Below are positions 46,751-55,425 of a stretch of 64,000 bases of DNA, piece by piece. Position 1 is the first letter of the stretch; every line of letters starts with the position of its first letter. Location: positions 682,001 to 746,000 of the forward strand of contig JAHJHT010000002.1 in NCBI GenBank assembly GCA_018823835.1. The letters run 5' to 3'. The translations under genes were made by a program, and so were the position numbers. Source of the stretch: Alphaproteobacteria bacterium. GTDB taxonomy: Bacteria; Pseudomonadota; Alphaproteobacteria; Rhizobiales; Rhizobiaceae. The notes beneath the pieces were generated by a model. The model was not told the origin of the DNA. It did not search any database and saw only the letters and a program-made list of their open reading frames with translations.

Positions 46751-46965
46751 ACGAAAGCAGTTCTTCTCTTTTGACCGGCGACGCCGATTTCGTCAAGCAT
46801 TCGAACCGGTTCTCTCGGGAGGGTCCATGGCAGCAGGCGTTGGAGGACGCGATACCGCTGTCCTGGGTATGGGAGCGTCCGACCTCCTGCCAAACATGCA
46901 AACAAGCGCCCGACTGCGCTGTTCTGCCTGAGGTCGCCATCGAATTTGAAAGATCGCATTCAACC

Positions 46966-47850
46966 ATGAACGATTCGCAAGTCAGCCCAGTCACCGATGT
47001 CATAGAGCTTGTCCCGGACAAGCTCTATTCCGTGGCCAGCACGATACGGCTTGACGGAAACGTGAGTTCCTACCCGGCCAATGCGACGGGCTACACCAAG
47101 GGGCATTGCTACCTGTTGAAGCAAGGGAACGACGCCCTTCTGCTCGATACAGGCTACACAGCACATCGTCGCGCAATCATCGCCAGTTTGCGCCAGCTCC
47201 TGACGGATGGTGACGAGCTATCGATCTACCCTCTGCGGCTGAACGAGTACATGTCGGTCTGCAACGTCGAGATGATCGCCCAGACGTTCCGGGCCAAGCA
47301 ATGTTACTCCGGAAATCCCGATGCCTCGCTTTGGGTCGGCTTCTCGCGCCACGTGGAGCGCCCGGACAATTACGTGCTCAAGACGAGCCTCGTGGCCAGG
47401 CGCCAGGAGATCGACCTCGGATCAAAGGGCGAACGCAAGCTGCAGGCGTTCCAGGCTCCGATTCGGCTGATTGGAACACGTTGGGTGATGGACCCGAGCA
47501 CGGGCACGCTGTTCAGTTCCGACAGCTTCACCCATCAATGGAGCAAGACAACGCACGGACCATGGGTCATCGACCGCGCCGACGACGTCGCGGCCATGCC
47601 GCATATCCGCAGCTTTCTGCTGAACACGCGCTACTGGTGGCTGGAAGGCGGCAAGACAGAGGAGCTCTGCGCCAAAATCGATGCCGTGCGGCGAGACTAC
47701 GCCATCGAACGGATTGCCCCGGGTTACGGCAAGATCACGGAAGGTCGCGAGGCGGTAGACCTCCAGTTCGATCGGCTGATCGAGGCGCTTCGGAGCCTCG
47801 ACCGCTCGGTCATGCCAAGTGCTTATGTTGACAGGGACCTGATCCGATGA
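46966..47850 (+). CDS. degenerate metallo-beta-lactamase-fold protein
   Basis: A 294-residue protein of the flavodiiron-like MBL fold that has lost metal ligands. The first strand part is normal (GHCYLLKQGNDALLLDTGYT), but the HxExxH segment reads PLRLNEYMSVCN and the last His-Gly motif reads PGYGKI; only the Asp of SSDSFTHQ remains. It cannot bind the usual di-metal site. The ATG at 46966 is chosen although its ribosome site is weak; the frame is open upstream. It overlaps the next gene by four bases. The intact partner downstream suggests a two-subunit enzyme or a pseudoenzyme regulator. Confidence 0.8.
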   Translation: MNDSQVSPVTDVIELVPDKLYSVASTIRLDGNVSSYPANATGYTKGHCYLLKQGNDALLLDTGYTAHRRAIIASLRQLLTDGDELSIYPLRLNEYMSVCNVEMIAQTFRAKQCYSGNPDASLWVGFSRHVERPDNYVLKTSLVARRQEIDLGSKGERKLQAFQAPIRLIGTRWVMDPSTGTLFSSDSFTHQWSKTTHGPWVIDRADDVAAMPHIRSFLLNTRYWWLEGGKTEELCAKIDAVRRDYAIERIAPGYGKITEGREAVDLQFDRLIEALRSLDRSVMPSAYVDRDLIR

Positions 47851-48665
47851 CTGCTTCCATGGACCGCAAGGGCACCCCTCGCGAGCTCGCTCCCGGCGTT
47901 CATTGGCTCGGCGACTGCCTGGAGCAGCATGCGAACGGCAAGATCTATCATACGTACAATGCGGCCTATCTGGTCATCGGCACAGAGGCCTCGCTGCTGG
48001 TCGAGACCGGCCATCCGAAAGACTACCCTCTTCTTGCCGGGCAGTTGCAGACCCTGCTCAAGGGGCAGCCTCCGCTACGCTTCCTGTTCGTGACCCATCA
48101 GGAAACGCCGCATTCGGGAGGCCTGGGTCGCATACTGGAAGACTACGATGACGTGACCCTGTGCGGCGACATGTCGGACTATCATCTGGCTTTCCCGCAA
48201 TTTGCACATCGCATGAAGTCCATGCGGGACGGCGACAGCATCGATCTCGGCGGGCGCAAGTTCCACATCGTCGAGCCGGTTATCCGCGATCTGCGCACAA
48301 CCTGGTGGGGCTTCGACGACAAGGCAAGGGTCCTGTTTCCAGGAGATGGCTTCGCATACAGCCACTACCACGAGGACGGACACTGCGGACTTTTTGCCGA
48401 GGAGGCGATATCGCTCAACATTCCGGAAGTGTCGGCTGTCTTTGCGGACCGCGCGCTGTTCTGGACAAAGTTCACCGACATGAAGCATTACGCCGATCGT
48501 CTCGAATATCTCGTGAAGAAGCTGGACGCCCGCTACATCGCGCCCGCGCACGGGCTTCCGATCGTCGACCCTGCGATAACCTTTCCGAAAATCAAGGAGG
48601 GGCTTCTCTACGGCAGTTCGGTTCCAGAAAGCGGAACAGAAACCGGGCCAACCAAGGCCGCATGA
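47847..48665 (+). CDS. metallo-beta-lactamase-fold hydrolase (intact ligand set)
   Basis: A 272-residue MBL-fold protein. Ligands seen are the segment VTHQETPHSGG (H84-x-E86-x2-H89), D in FPGDGFAY and H in APAHGLP, as in flavodiiron/ODP-like domains rather than classical HxHxDH lactamases. There is no flavodoxin domain. It is translated by a four-base ATGA overlap from the degenerate homologue, so the two are probably made in equal amount and may form a heteromer. It stands just before the TctC gene. The substrate is not known. Confidence 0.85.
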   Translation: MTASMDRKGTPRELAPGVHWLGDCLEQHANGKIYHTYNAAYLVIGTEASLLVETGHPKDYPLLAGQLQTLLKGQPPLRFLFVTHQETPHSGGLGRILEDYDDVTLCGDMSDYHLAFPQFAHRMKSMRDGDSIDLGGRKFHIVEPVIRDLRTTWWGFDDKARVLFPGDGFAYSHYHEDGHCGLFAEEAISLNIPEVSAVFADRALFWTKFTDMKHYADRLEYLVKKLDARYIAPAHGLPIVDPAITFPKIKEGLLYGSSVPESGTETGPTKAA

Positions 48666-48690
48666 ATTCAACGACAACGGGAGGACTATT

Positions 48691-49680
48691 ATGAGAATTT
48701 CGAAAACTTCACGGCGTTCGCTTCTTATGGCTGGCGTGGTCGGCTTCGCCCTGCTTTCAGGTGCTCCACTTCACGCGGAAACCTTTCCAGCCAAACCCAT
48801 CACTTTCATCGTTCCTGGATCACCCGGGGGAGGCATGGACGTCGTGACGCGCGTCGTTGCAGAGCGCATGAGCGAAGAACTCGGTCAGCCCATCGTGGTC
48901 GAGAACAAGCCCGGCGCAGCGGGCAGCATCGCGGCCGAATATGTCGCCCAGTCCGAGCCGGATGGTTACGTTATCCTCATGGGCCAGACATCTCATTTTG
49001 CGATCAATCCCGGTCTTTACAGCACCTTGCCCTATGACCCGATCGAGAGCTTCATCCCCATTTCGCTTCTTGCTGATGCTCCAAACGTGGTGGTCGTGCC
49101 AGCAAACTCTCCAATCAAGAACATGGCGGATTTGATCGACGCCGCCCGCAAGGCGGACGGCAGCCTGACCCTTGCAGTGTCGAGCAACGGGACCGTCTCC
49201 CATCTGACCGGCGAACTTCTCGAGACCACGACCGGCGTGACTTTCAATCACATCCCCTACAAGGGCGCGGCTCCAGCCATCGTCGACGTGGTCGGTGGCC
49301 GTATCGACTTCATGCTGTCGTCCATCCCGACAGCGCTCGGCCAGATCAGGGCCGGCGGATTGCGCCCGATTGCGGTTTCGGCCGACAAGCGCAGCCCCAC
49401 GCTGCCTGACGTTCCGACCATCGCCGAGCAGGGCTACCCAGGCTTCAACGCCGGGACGTGGTATGGGCTGTTCGCGCCTGCAGGGACTGACGCAGCGATC
49501 ATCGATACGCTGACCGATGCCGCCCAAAAGGCGATCGCCGATCCAGAAATTCGCGCGAAGCTCCAGGACGAAGGCGGCGACACGCTGATCGCCACACGGG
49601 ACGAATTCCGCGCAAAGATCAAGGCCGACCTTGAAAAGTGGGGCGAGGTCATCAGAATCTCGGGCGCCACGGTCAACTGA
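48691..49680 (+). CDS. tripartite tricarboxylate transporter substrate-binding protein (TctC family)
   Basis: A 329-residue extracytoplasmic solute receptor with a signal peptide (SLLMAGVVGFALLSGAPLHA). Mature motifs: KPITFIVPGSPGGGMDVVTR, VVENKPGAAGSIAAEYVAQ, YKGAAPAIVDVVGGRIDFML and PTIAEQGYPGF, the typical Bug/TctC sequence. It binds a carboxylate. GGGAGGA precedes the ATG. It is followed by a 14-bp hairpin before tctB. Confidence 0.93.
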   Translation: MRISKTSRRSLLMAGVVGFALLSGAPLHAETFPAKPITFIVPGSPGGGMDVVTRVVAERMSEELGQPIVVENKPGAAGSIAAEYVAQSEPDGYVILMGQTSHFAINPGLYSTLPYDPIESFIPISLLADAPNVVVVPANSPIKNMADLIDAARKADGSLTLAVSSNGTVSHLTGELLETTTGVTFNHIPYKGAAPAIVDVVGGRIDFMLSSIPTALGQIRAGGLRPIAVSADKRSPTLPDVPTIAEQGYPGFNAGTWYGLFAPAGTDAAIIDTLTDAAQKAIADPEIRAKLQDEGGDTLIATRDEFRAKIKADLEKWGEVIRISGATVN

Positions 49681-49689
49681 CCCATTGAA

Positions 49690-49722
49690 GTGCCGGATGA
49701 GACGAGCCGTCTCATCCGGCAC
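49690..49722 (+). terminator. intercistronic hairpin after tctC
   Basis: A perfect 14-bp stem (arms GTGCCGGATGAGAC and GTCTCATCCGGCAC) with a 5-base loop, starting 9 bases after the tctC stop. Only TT follows, so partial termination or message stabilisation is likelier than full termination. Confidence 0.6.
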
Positions 49723-49756
49723 TTCTGCGTTCATGAAATTCTGGGGGGACGACGTC

Positions 49757-50215
49757 TTGAAGCAAAGTGCCATTGGCCTTGGATTGATCTACCTGACGCT
49801 GGGTGCGTTAGGCCTTGCAATCGGCCTCGGTTATCCGATGGGCAGCGTCGCGCGCATGGGACCGGGTTTCCTGCCGATCGTCGTCTCCTCCCTACTGCTG
49901 GCTTTCGCAGCAATCAGTATCTTCAAAGGCCTGGCAGCCGGGCGACCGCAGTTGCCCTCGGTCCAACTGTTGGCCAAGGGGGCAGCGCCTGTCATGACCG
50001 TCGTCATTTCAGTGGTCACCTTCGCCGCCGTCTGCCGTGTGCTCGGGTTGTTTCCCTCGACACTGCTTCTCATTCTGATGTCGGCCACCGCCAGTCCGGA
50101 GTTTGCACTGAAACCGAAGCCGATTGCCGGCGCGGTCATCGTGGCAGGCACGTTCTCCTACATATTCGTGAAACTTCTGGGGCTGCCGCTTCCCTACATC
50201 AACATGCCAGGATGA
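49757..50215 (+). CDS. tripartite tricarboxylate transporter small membrane subunit (TctB family)
   Basis: A 152-residue four-helix membrane protein of the TctB type (GLGLIYLTLGALGLAIGLGY, PMGSVARMGPGFLPIVVSSL, FPSTLLLILMSATASPEFAL, YIFVKLLGLPLPYINMPG). The start is uncertain: TTG at 49757 has a GGGGGG site eight bases away and gives the normal N-terminus; the ATG at 49733 lies in-frame just after the hairpin and would add eight residues. It works with TctA and TctC in sodium-driven carboxylate uptake. Confidence 0.85.
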   Translation: MKQSAIGLGLIYLTLGALGLAIGLGYPMGSVARMGPGFLPIVVSSLLLAFAAISIFKGLAAGRPQLPSVQLLAKGAAPVMTVVISVVTFAAVCRVLGLFPSTLLLILMSATASPEFALKPKPIAGAVIVAGTFSYIFVKLLGLPLPYINMPG

Positions 50216-50222
50216 TTGCTTC

Positions 50223-51722
50223 ATGTATTATGTTGACAACGTCGTCCTCGGCCTGTCCACGGCGCTGAGCCTCGGCAACCTGCTTTACTGTTTCCTCGGT
50301 GTCTTTCTTGGAACTGCAATCGGAGTGCTCCCTGGACTCGGCCCCGTCGCCACCATCGCAATGCTGTTGCCGATCACCTATGGGCTCGATCCGACCACCG
50401 CGCTCATCATGCTGGCGGGAATCTATTACGGCGCCCAGTATGGCGGCTCTACCACCGCGATCCTGATCAATCTCCCCGGCGAGTCTTCCGCGGTCGTGGC
50501 TACGCTCGACGGCCACCAGATGGCGCGCAACGGACGGGCCGGGGTGGCGCTGGCAACCGCCGCGATCGGCTCGTTCGTCGCAGGCACGATAGCCACGGGA
50601 GTGATCGTCCTGTTCGCACCCATCCTGGCCGGCTTTGCGATTCAATTCGGCGCGGCCGAGTATTTCGCTCTGATGGTACTTGGCCTGATCGCATCCGTGG
50701 TCCTGGCCACCGGATCGTTGTTTCATGCGCTCGCCATGATCCTGATCGGCATTCTCCTCGGCTTCGTCGGGATCGACGTGAATTCCGGCTTGGCGCGATA
50801 CAGTTTTGGCAGCATGCAACTGTCAGACGGTATCGACTTTGTCGTGATTGCGATGGGCGTCTTCGGTCTTGGCGAGATCATGGCCAATATCCATGAGCAG
50901 TCGAAGCAGATCACCACGCAGAAGGTTACGTCCCTCTGGCCGACCCGGGAGGATTACAGGAGGATGTGGAAGCCGATCCTGCGCGGGACCGGCATTGGGT
51001 CGGTGCTTGGCGTCCTGCCCGGCGGCGGTGCGCTGCTGTCGGCCTTCGCCGCCTACAGCATCGAGAAAAGGGTGTCCCCGAACAGAGCCGAGTTCGGTCA
51101 TGGCGCCATCGAAGGCATCGCGGCACCGGAATCTGCCAATAATGCCGGTGCCCAGACGTCATTCATTCCCATGCTGACGCTCGGTATTCCGTCCAATGCG
51201 GTGATGGCGATGATGGTCGGCGCACTCATCATACAGGGCATTCAGCCGGGGCCGTCCGTGATCACCGAAAATCCGACCCTGTTCTGGGGCCTCATCGCCT
51301 CGATGTGGATCGGAAACCTCATGCTGGTCGTGCTGAACCTGCCGTTGGTCGGCATGTGGGCAAAGCTGGCGACCATTCCCTATTATTTTCTGTTCCCGGC
51401 AATCCTGATGTTTTGCTGCGTCGGCGTCTTCAGTCTCGAAAACAACAATTTCGGCATCTTCCTGATGGCCGGTTTCGGACTGTTCGGCTACGCGTTGAAG
51501 CGGCTTGGGGCGGAACCCGCACCCTTGCTGCTGGCCTTCATCCTGGGGCCGATGCTCGAGGAATATTTCCGCCGTGCGCTGCTCATTTCGCGCGGAGACC
51601 TCAGTGTCTTCGTGACCAGCCCGATCAGCGCCACGCTGCTGGCTGTCGCCGCGATCCTGATCGTGATCGTGCTGTTGCCCGGCGTTACCCAGAAACGCGA
51701 AGTTGTCTTCAAGGAAGACTAG
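50223..51722 (+). CDS. tripartite tricarboxylate transporter large membrane subunit (TctA family)
   Basis: A 499-residue carrier with about eleven helices. The TctA marks are present: FLGTAIGVLPGLGPVATIAM, YYGAQYGGSTTAILINLPGE, ATLDGHQMARNGRAGVALAT and the second repeat VLGVLPGGGALLSAFAAYSI, then PESANNAGAQTSFIPMLTLG and EYFRRALLISRGD. It forms the channel of the transporter with TctB. The spacing of 7 bases from tctB fits one operon. Confidence 0.95.
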   Translation: MYYVDNVVLGLSTALSLGNLLYCFLGVFLGTAIGVLPGLGPVATIAMLLPITYGLDPTTALIMLAGIYYGAQYGGSTTAILINLPGESSAVVATLDGHQMARNGRAGVALATAAIGSFVAGTIATGVIVLFAPILAGFAIQFGAAEYFALMVLGLIASVVLATGSLFHALAMILIGILLGFVGIDVNSGLARYSFGSMQLSDGIDFVVIAMGVFGLGEIMANIHEQSKQITTQKVTSLWPTREDYRRMWKPILRGTGIGSVLGVLPGGGALLSAFAAYSIEKRVSPNRAEFGHGAIEGIAAPESANNAGAQTSFIPMLTLGIPSNAVMAMMVGALIIQGIQPGPSVITENPTLFWGLIASMWIGNLMLVVLNLPLVGMWAKLATIPYYFLFPAILMFCCVGVFSLENNNFGIFLMAGFGLFGYALKRLGAEPAPLLLAFILGPMLEEYFRRALLISRGDLSVFVTSPISATLLAVAAILIVIVLLPGVTQKREVVFKED

Positions 51723-51731
51723 GAGAGGCCG

Positions 51732-52151
51732 ATGAAGTTCGCATATGCCCAAGCACTTTGCACTGCAATGATCGACCAGGCACGGTCTCGCGGCTTCAAG
51801 CCGGTCGCAGCGGCGGTTCTCGATGCGCGGGGCTCGGTTCGCGCAGTCCTGGTGGAAGACGGTTGCAGCATTCGGCGGGCAGAAGTTGCCATCGCCAAGG
51901 CAAATGCCGCCTTGGCGATGGGCGAAACGACGCGCGAACTGGCGGCGAAACCGCCGCACTTCCTTGCCGGTATCGCGCATATTGTTGGGGGCATGGTTCC
52001 CACTCCGGGCGGCGTCTTTGTGCGGGACGGGTCGGGCACCGTGGTCGGTGCTGTCGGAGTGTCGGGCGAATCGTCCGATAACGACGAGCAAATTGCACTT
52101 GCAGCCATAGAGGCCGTGTCGGCTCAGACGTGGACCGCGATCAGCATTTGA
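51732..52151 (+). CDS. GlcG/HbpS-family (DUF336) protein
   Basis: A 139-residue Haem_degrading/GlcG domain protein. The pattern MKFAYAQALCTAMIDQARSR, VAIAKANAALAMG, GGVFVRDGSGTVVGAVGVSG and a closing SSDNDEQIALAAIEAV is characteristic. Members occur beside dicarboxylate or glycolate operons and have no settled function. It lies ten bases after tctA with a TAGGAGAGG site and so belongs to the Tct operon. Confidence 0.88.
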   Translation: MKFAYAQALCTAMIDQARSRGFKPVAAAVLDARGSVRAVLVEDGCSIRRAEVAIAKANAALAMGETTRELAAKPPHFLAGIAHIVGGMVPTPGGVFVRDGSGTVVGAVGVSGESSDNDEQIALAAIEAVSAQTWTAISI

Positions 52152-52287
52152 GCGTGATGCTGAGTGAACTGGTGGACGAGATGTGCGCTCGCATCCTGCG
52201 CACCGGTGGCCTCTCTTCAGGTGCAGTCCACAATATGCGTTCCAGAATGACACTGCGTCACGGGCGCGGATTCCAGGGAGATCTCGG

Positions 52288-53148
52288 ATGAATGGCTCAA
52301 GAGCGAGGCTTCTTCTGCGTCAAAGTCTGCAGAAGGCGGAATGCAACTTTGTTGCGTCGGTCTTCGACCCGATCTCGGCAAGGATTGCCGATCAGTTGGG
52401 CTACCGCTCCGGCATACTTGCCGGTTCGGTGGCATCTCTTTCAGTGCTGGGCGCGCCCGACCTGATCCTCTTGACGCTCTCCGAGCTTGTTGAACAGGCA
52501 CGGCGTGTCTGCAGAACCATGCCCGACTTCCCTCTGATCGTGGACGCCGACCACGGCTATGGAAATGCGCTCAATGTGCGCCGCGCAGTGGAAGACCTCG
52601 AGGCAGCCGGCGTTGCAGCCATCACCATCGAGGACACCGATCTGCCGCTGAAGAGCGACCGGGCTGGTGCGCCCGAACTCGTTCCGCTGGAGACCGGCGT
52701 CGCAAAGATCGCAGCCGCGCTGGACGCCCGGCGAGACGAAAAGCTCGTGATCATTGCTCGTACCAGCGTTGCGGCGCTGCCCGAACCTGCGAACCTGGCC
52801 CTCAGATGCCGCGCCTATGCAGAGGCGGGAGCCGATGCTGTGTTTCTGAGTGGTGCCATCGGTCAACCCGGATTGGTGGAGGTCGGCAAATCCGTCAATT
52901 GCCCGATTGTTCTCAGTTCGATTTCGCCTGCCATCGCCGACGCCGCACAGCATGGCGTAAGGCTCGTTCTTGGCGGCCACGATCCCGTTCGACAGGCGAT
53001 CGCTGCCCTCTACGACGCTATGCTCGTGCAGGCCAGGAAGCATGGTGTGTCGGATGCGCCAGATCGCAGCAGCGATGCCGGCGACTTGCTTGCGAAGCTG
53101 ACGCTGGCTGGACAGTACGAGGCCTGGAAGACACGCTTCTTGCGTTGA
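52288..53148 (+). CDS. isocitrate lyase/PEP mutase superfamily protein
   Basis: A 286-residue (beta/alpha)8-barrel protein of the ICL/PEPM superfamily. NFVASVFDPISARIADQLGY, YRSGILAGSVASLSVLGAPD, PLIVDADHGYGNALNVRRAV (metal-binding Asp residues) and AITIEDTDLPLKSD are seen. The variant with these blocks resembles oxaloacetate decarboxylase-type members more than methylisocitrate lyase, since a KKCGH-type Cys loop is absent. It starts at the ATG at 52288 with an AGGGAG site; in-frame codons upstream have no ribosome site. Context suggests cleavage or decarboxylation of a carboxylate taken in by TctABC. Confidence 0.85.
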   Translation: MNGSRARLLLRQSLQKAECNFVASVFDPISARIADQLGYRSGILAGSVASLSVLGAPDLILLTLSELVEQARRVCRTMPDFPLIVDADHGYGNALNVRRAVEDLEAAGVAAITIEDTDLPLKSDRAGAPELVPLETGVAKIAAALDARRDEKLVIIARTSVAALPEPANLALRCRAYAEAGADAVFLSGAIGQPGLVEVGKSVNCPIVLSSISPAIADAAQHGVRLVLGGHDPVRQAIAALYDAMLVQARKHGVSDAPDRSSDAGDLLAKLTLAGQYEAWKTRFLR

Positions 53149-53443
53149 AAGGAGCACCCTGGATCTGGAGCCCCGGGATTGGATGGAGATCCTGCGCGCG
53201 GGTCTGATCAACACTCGGCCTGGCGTCGATCTGCGATGTGGTTTCGCCACCGGTCGGTGAAGGCTGCTAGGGAATGTTCGACTGCTGCAGGTGGGGTCGG
53301 AACTATCCTCATTCTTCGCTGCTCCATGTGCCTGCCTCATCGAACTGCTCGGCGCGTCTCCTGTTGACGGGTACCGTTCGCCAATTCCGGACTTCAGCCG
53401 ATGCGCGCCCTCGCCCCGCGGGACGCGGCACTTGTCGTGAAGG
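53149..53443. other. gene-free stretch between operons
   Basis: No convincing gene was found in these 295 bases between the PEPM-like gene and the next LysR gene. A broken open frame with residues of a coding-like bias on the plus strand has no recognisable family. Confidence 0.4.
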
Positions 53444-54394
53444 CTACCGGCCCCAGACAACGGCGTTTTCGTGCCGCTTGATGATGTGCCTCAGATTCTC
53501 AAAGGACGTGGTGACGTGCGCCGCGAAGCGTTCGGCCGCAGGCGCGCGTAACCCCCCGACGCGGCGCAGGATGCCAAGCGAGCGGTTGGGCTGGGGGATC
53601 TCGTAGGGGAGAACGGTGACCCGGTTCTCCTTGCGCTGTGCGAAGACCACCGAAAAGGGCAGCACGGCCAGAGCGTCGGTCTCGGCCAGATAGTTTATGA
53701 CGCTCATCAGTGAGCCGCCGGAGTAACGGATGTTGAGGTCCGACATGCCGATGCTCATCAGGATCATCTGCAGGTCCGACATCAGCGGCGAGCCGGGCAG
53801 CGGCGCGACCCACGGAAAACTGGTCAGGTCATGCGCCCTCAGGCGGCGATTGCGCAGCAGGGAATGGCCCGGGCGGCACGCCACGATGTTGCGGCCGGGC
53901 AGGATCTCCGTGAATTCGAAACCGGGGCCAAGGTCGAGCACGCCGATCGGCACGATGCCGAGCTCGATCTGGTTGCCCTCAAGTGCGGCGACCATCTCGG
54001 GCAGGTTCAGGTAGCTTTGCTGGACGGTGACCTCGGGTTCGAGGTTCTGGAACTCGCCGATCATCCGGCTGATCATCGCATCCATGAAGAAAGGCACGCC
54101 GCCGACGCGCACCACGCCCTTCGTTCCCTTCATGAAGCCCTGCACGGCATCCGACGCCTTCCGCGAAGCGGTGATGATCGTGCGGCCCTGCGCCGCCAGC
54201 TGAAAGCCCAGTTGGGTGGCCTGCAGCGGCCGACGGCCCTTCACGAACAGCGGCTCGCCGACGCGTGCCTCCAGCATGGCCAGCGACCGGCTGACGGCAG
54301 GCTGGGTGAGGCCGAGCATTGCGGCACCCTCCGACACGCCGCCGGCATCCAGTACCGCGGCAAGCTGCATCAGGTGGCGTTCGTTTAGCTTCAT
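53444..54394 (-). CDS. LysR-family transcriptional regulator of the aromatic operon
   Basis: A 316-residue regulator. The winged helix is VSEGAAMLGLTQPAVSRSLA, then MLEARVGEPLFVKGRRPLQA, followed by an effector domain from about residue 90 to 300. Its start codon is inside a perfect T-N11-A dyad (54393-54407), an arrangement typical of autorepression. It is divergent from the hydroxyquinol-type genes and very likely controls them, with an aromatic intermediate as effector. Confidence 0.92.
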   Translation of the reverse strand: MKLNERHLMQLAAVLDAGGVSEGAAMLGLTQPAVSRSLAMLEARVGEPLFVKGRRPLQATQLGFQLAAQGRTIITASRKASDAVQGFMKGTKGVVRVGGVPFFMDAMISRMIGEFQNLEPEVTVQQSYLNLPEMVAALEGNQIELGIVPIGVLDLGPGFEFTEILPGRNIVACRPGHSLLRNRRLRAHDLTSFPWVAPLPGSPLMSDLQMILMSIGMSDLNIRYSGGSLMSVINYLAETDALAVLPFSVVFAQRKENRVTVLPYEIPQPNRSLGILRRVGGLRAPAAERFAAHVTTSFENLRHIIKRHENAVVWGR

Positions 54395-54407
54395 AGCAAA
54401 ATGCTAT
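54393..54407. promoter_or_regulatory. LysR-type T-N11-A operator at the regulator start
   Basis: ATAGCA and TGCTAT form a perfect 6-bp dyad with an AAA spacer; the T at 54394 and A at 54406 fit T-N11-A. It overlaps the regulator start codon and is about 80 bases upstream of the dioxygenase start, so can serve both divergent units. Confidence 0.6.
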
Positions 54408-54486
54408 ACAAGCGGCGTGACAACTCATCAAGCAGGCGTCCGGGCCGTGCTATCCCCTACTGCAAGGGATGGGAGGCCCGACCGGA

Positions 54487-55425
54487 ATGAACGGCCAGCA
54501 GGACGGCGCACAGAGGGATCGGTTCCCCAAGGCGGTCTCGACCCAGGCCGAAGAATTCTCCCGCCGTCTGGAGACAATGGGCCAGTCGCGACTCGCGGCA
54601 GCGGCACAGGCGGCCGTTCAGGGGCTGCATGCCCTGATCACGGAACTCAGACCCTCGTCCGACGAATTCAGGCAGGCCATAGATTTCCTCACGGAAGTCG
54701 GCCACTACGCCGATGCACGGCGCCAGGAGTGGGTGCTCCTCGCCGACGTGATGGGCATGTCTTCCCTGATCGAGGACCAGAACAGCCCGCGACCCCACGG
54801 GGCGACGCCGAACACCGTCGCTGGCCCCTTCTACCGGTCGGACGTGCCGGAGATGCCGCTCGGCGGCAACATCTCGCGCGACCGCAAGGGTGAGTTGCTG
54901 GAGGTTACGGGCCGGGTGGTCGCGCTCGCCGGCGAGGGTCTCGGCGGCGCGGTTGTCGAAGTGTGGCAGGCCAATGCCGAGGGGCTCTACGAGAACCAGG
55001 AGCCGGACCGGCAGCCGGAATTCAACCTGCGCGGACGCTTCCGCACCGATTCCCAAGGCCACTTCCGTTTCACTACGGTGAAGCCCAAGGGCTATTCCCT
55101 GCCATCCGATGGACCGGTCGGACAGCTGATGTCAGCGCTCGGCCTCGGCCTCGAGCGACCCGCCCACCTCCATTTCCGGGTTTCGGCCGACGGCTTCGAA
55201 ACCCTCACCACCCACATTTTCGACCGGTCGGATCCCGCGATCGACCGGGACGCAATTTTCGGGGTTAAACCCGAACTCATGGCCGAGTTCCGGCTGCTTC
55301 CGCCGAACGGCGGGAAACGGACCTACGCGCTCGACCTCAACCTCGTGCTCTGCCCGCAGCGGCGGGACGAACAACCCCTGGGAGGAGATGACCGATGGCA
55401 CGTGTCAGCGGCTACCACCACCTGA
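54487..55425 (+). CDS. hydroxyquinol 1,2-dioxygenase-type intradiol dioxygenase
   Basis: A 312-residue non-haem Fe(III) dioxygenase. The first iron Tyr lies in TVAGPFYRSD, a second in KPKGYSLPSDGPVG, and the two His in RPAHLHFRVSADGFE and LTTHIFDRSD. The N-terminal helical part (VSTQAEEFSRRLETMGQ, ITELRPSSDEFRQAIDFLTE, WVLLADVMGMSSLIED) is of the catechol/hydroxyquinol dioxygenase type. Its neighbour, maleylacetate reductase, uses the product of hydroxyquinol cleavage, which favours 1,2,4-trihydroxybenzene as substrate. The ATG at 54487 has a GGGAGG site; 54469 is the alternative. The 3' end overlaps the next gene by 31 bases. Confidence 0.9.
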   Translation: MNGQQDGAQRDRFPKAVSTQAEEFSRRLETMGQSRLAAAAQAAVQGLHALITELRPSSDEFRQAIDFLTEVGHYADARRQEWVLLADVMGMSSLIEDQNSPRPHGATPNTVAGPFYRSDVPEMPLGGNISRDRKGELLEVTGRVVALAGEGLGGAVVEVWQANAEGLYENQEPDRQPEFNLRGRFRTDSQGHFRFTTVKPKGYSLPSDGPVGQLMSALGLGLERPAHLHFRVSADGFETLTTHIFDRSDPAIDRDAIFGVKPELMAEFRLLPPNGGKRTYALDLNLVLCPQRRDEQPLGGDDRWHVSAATTT

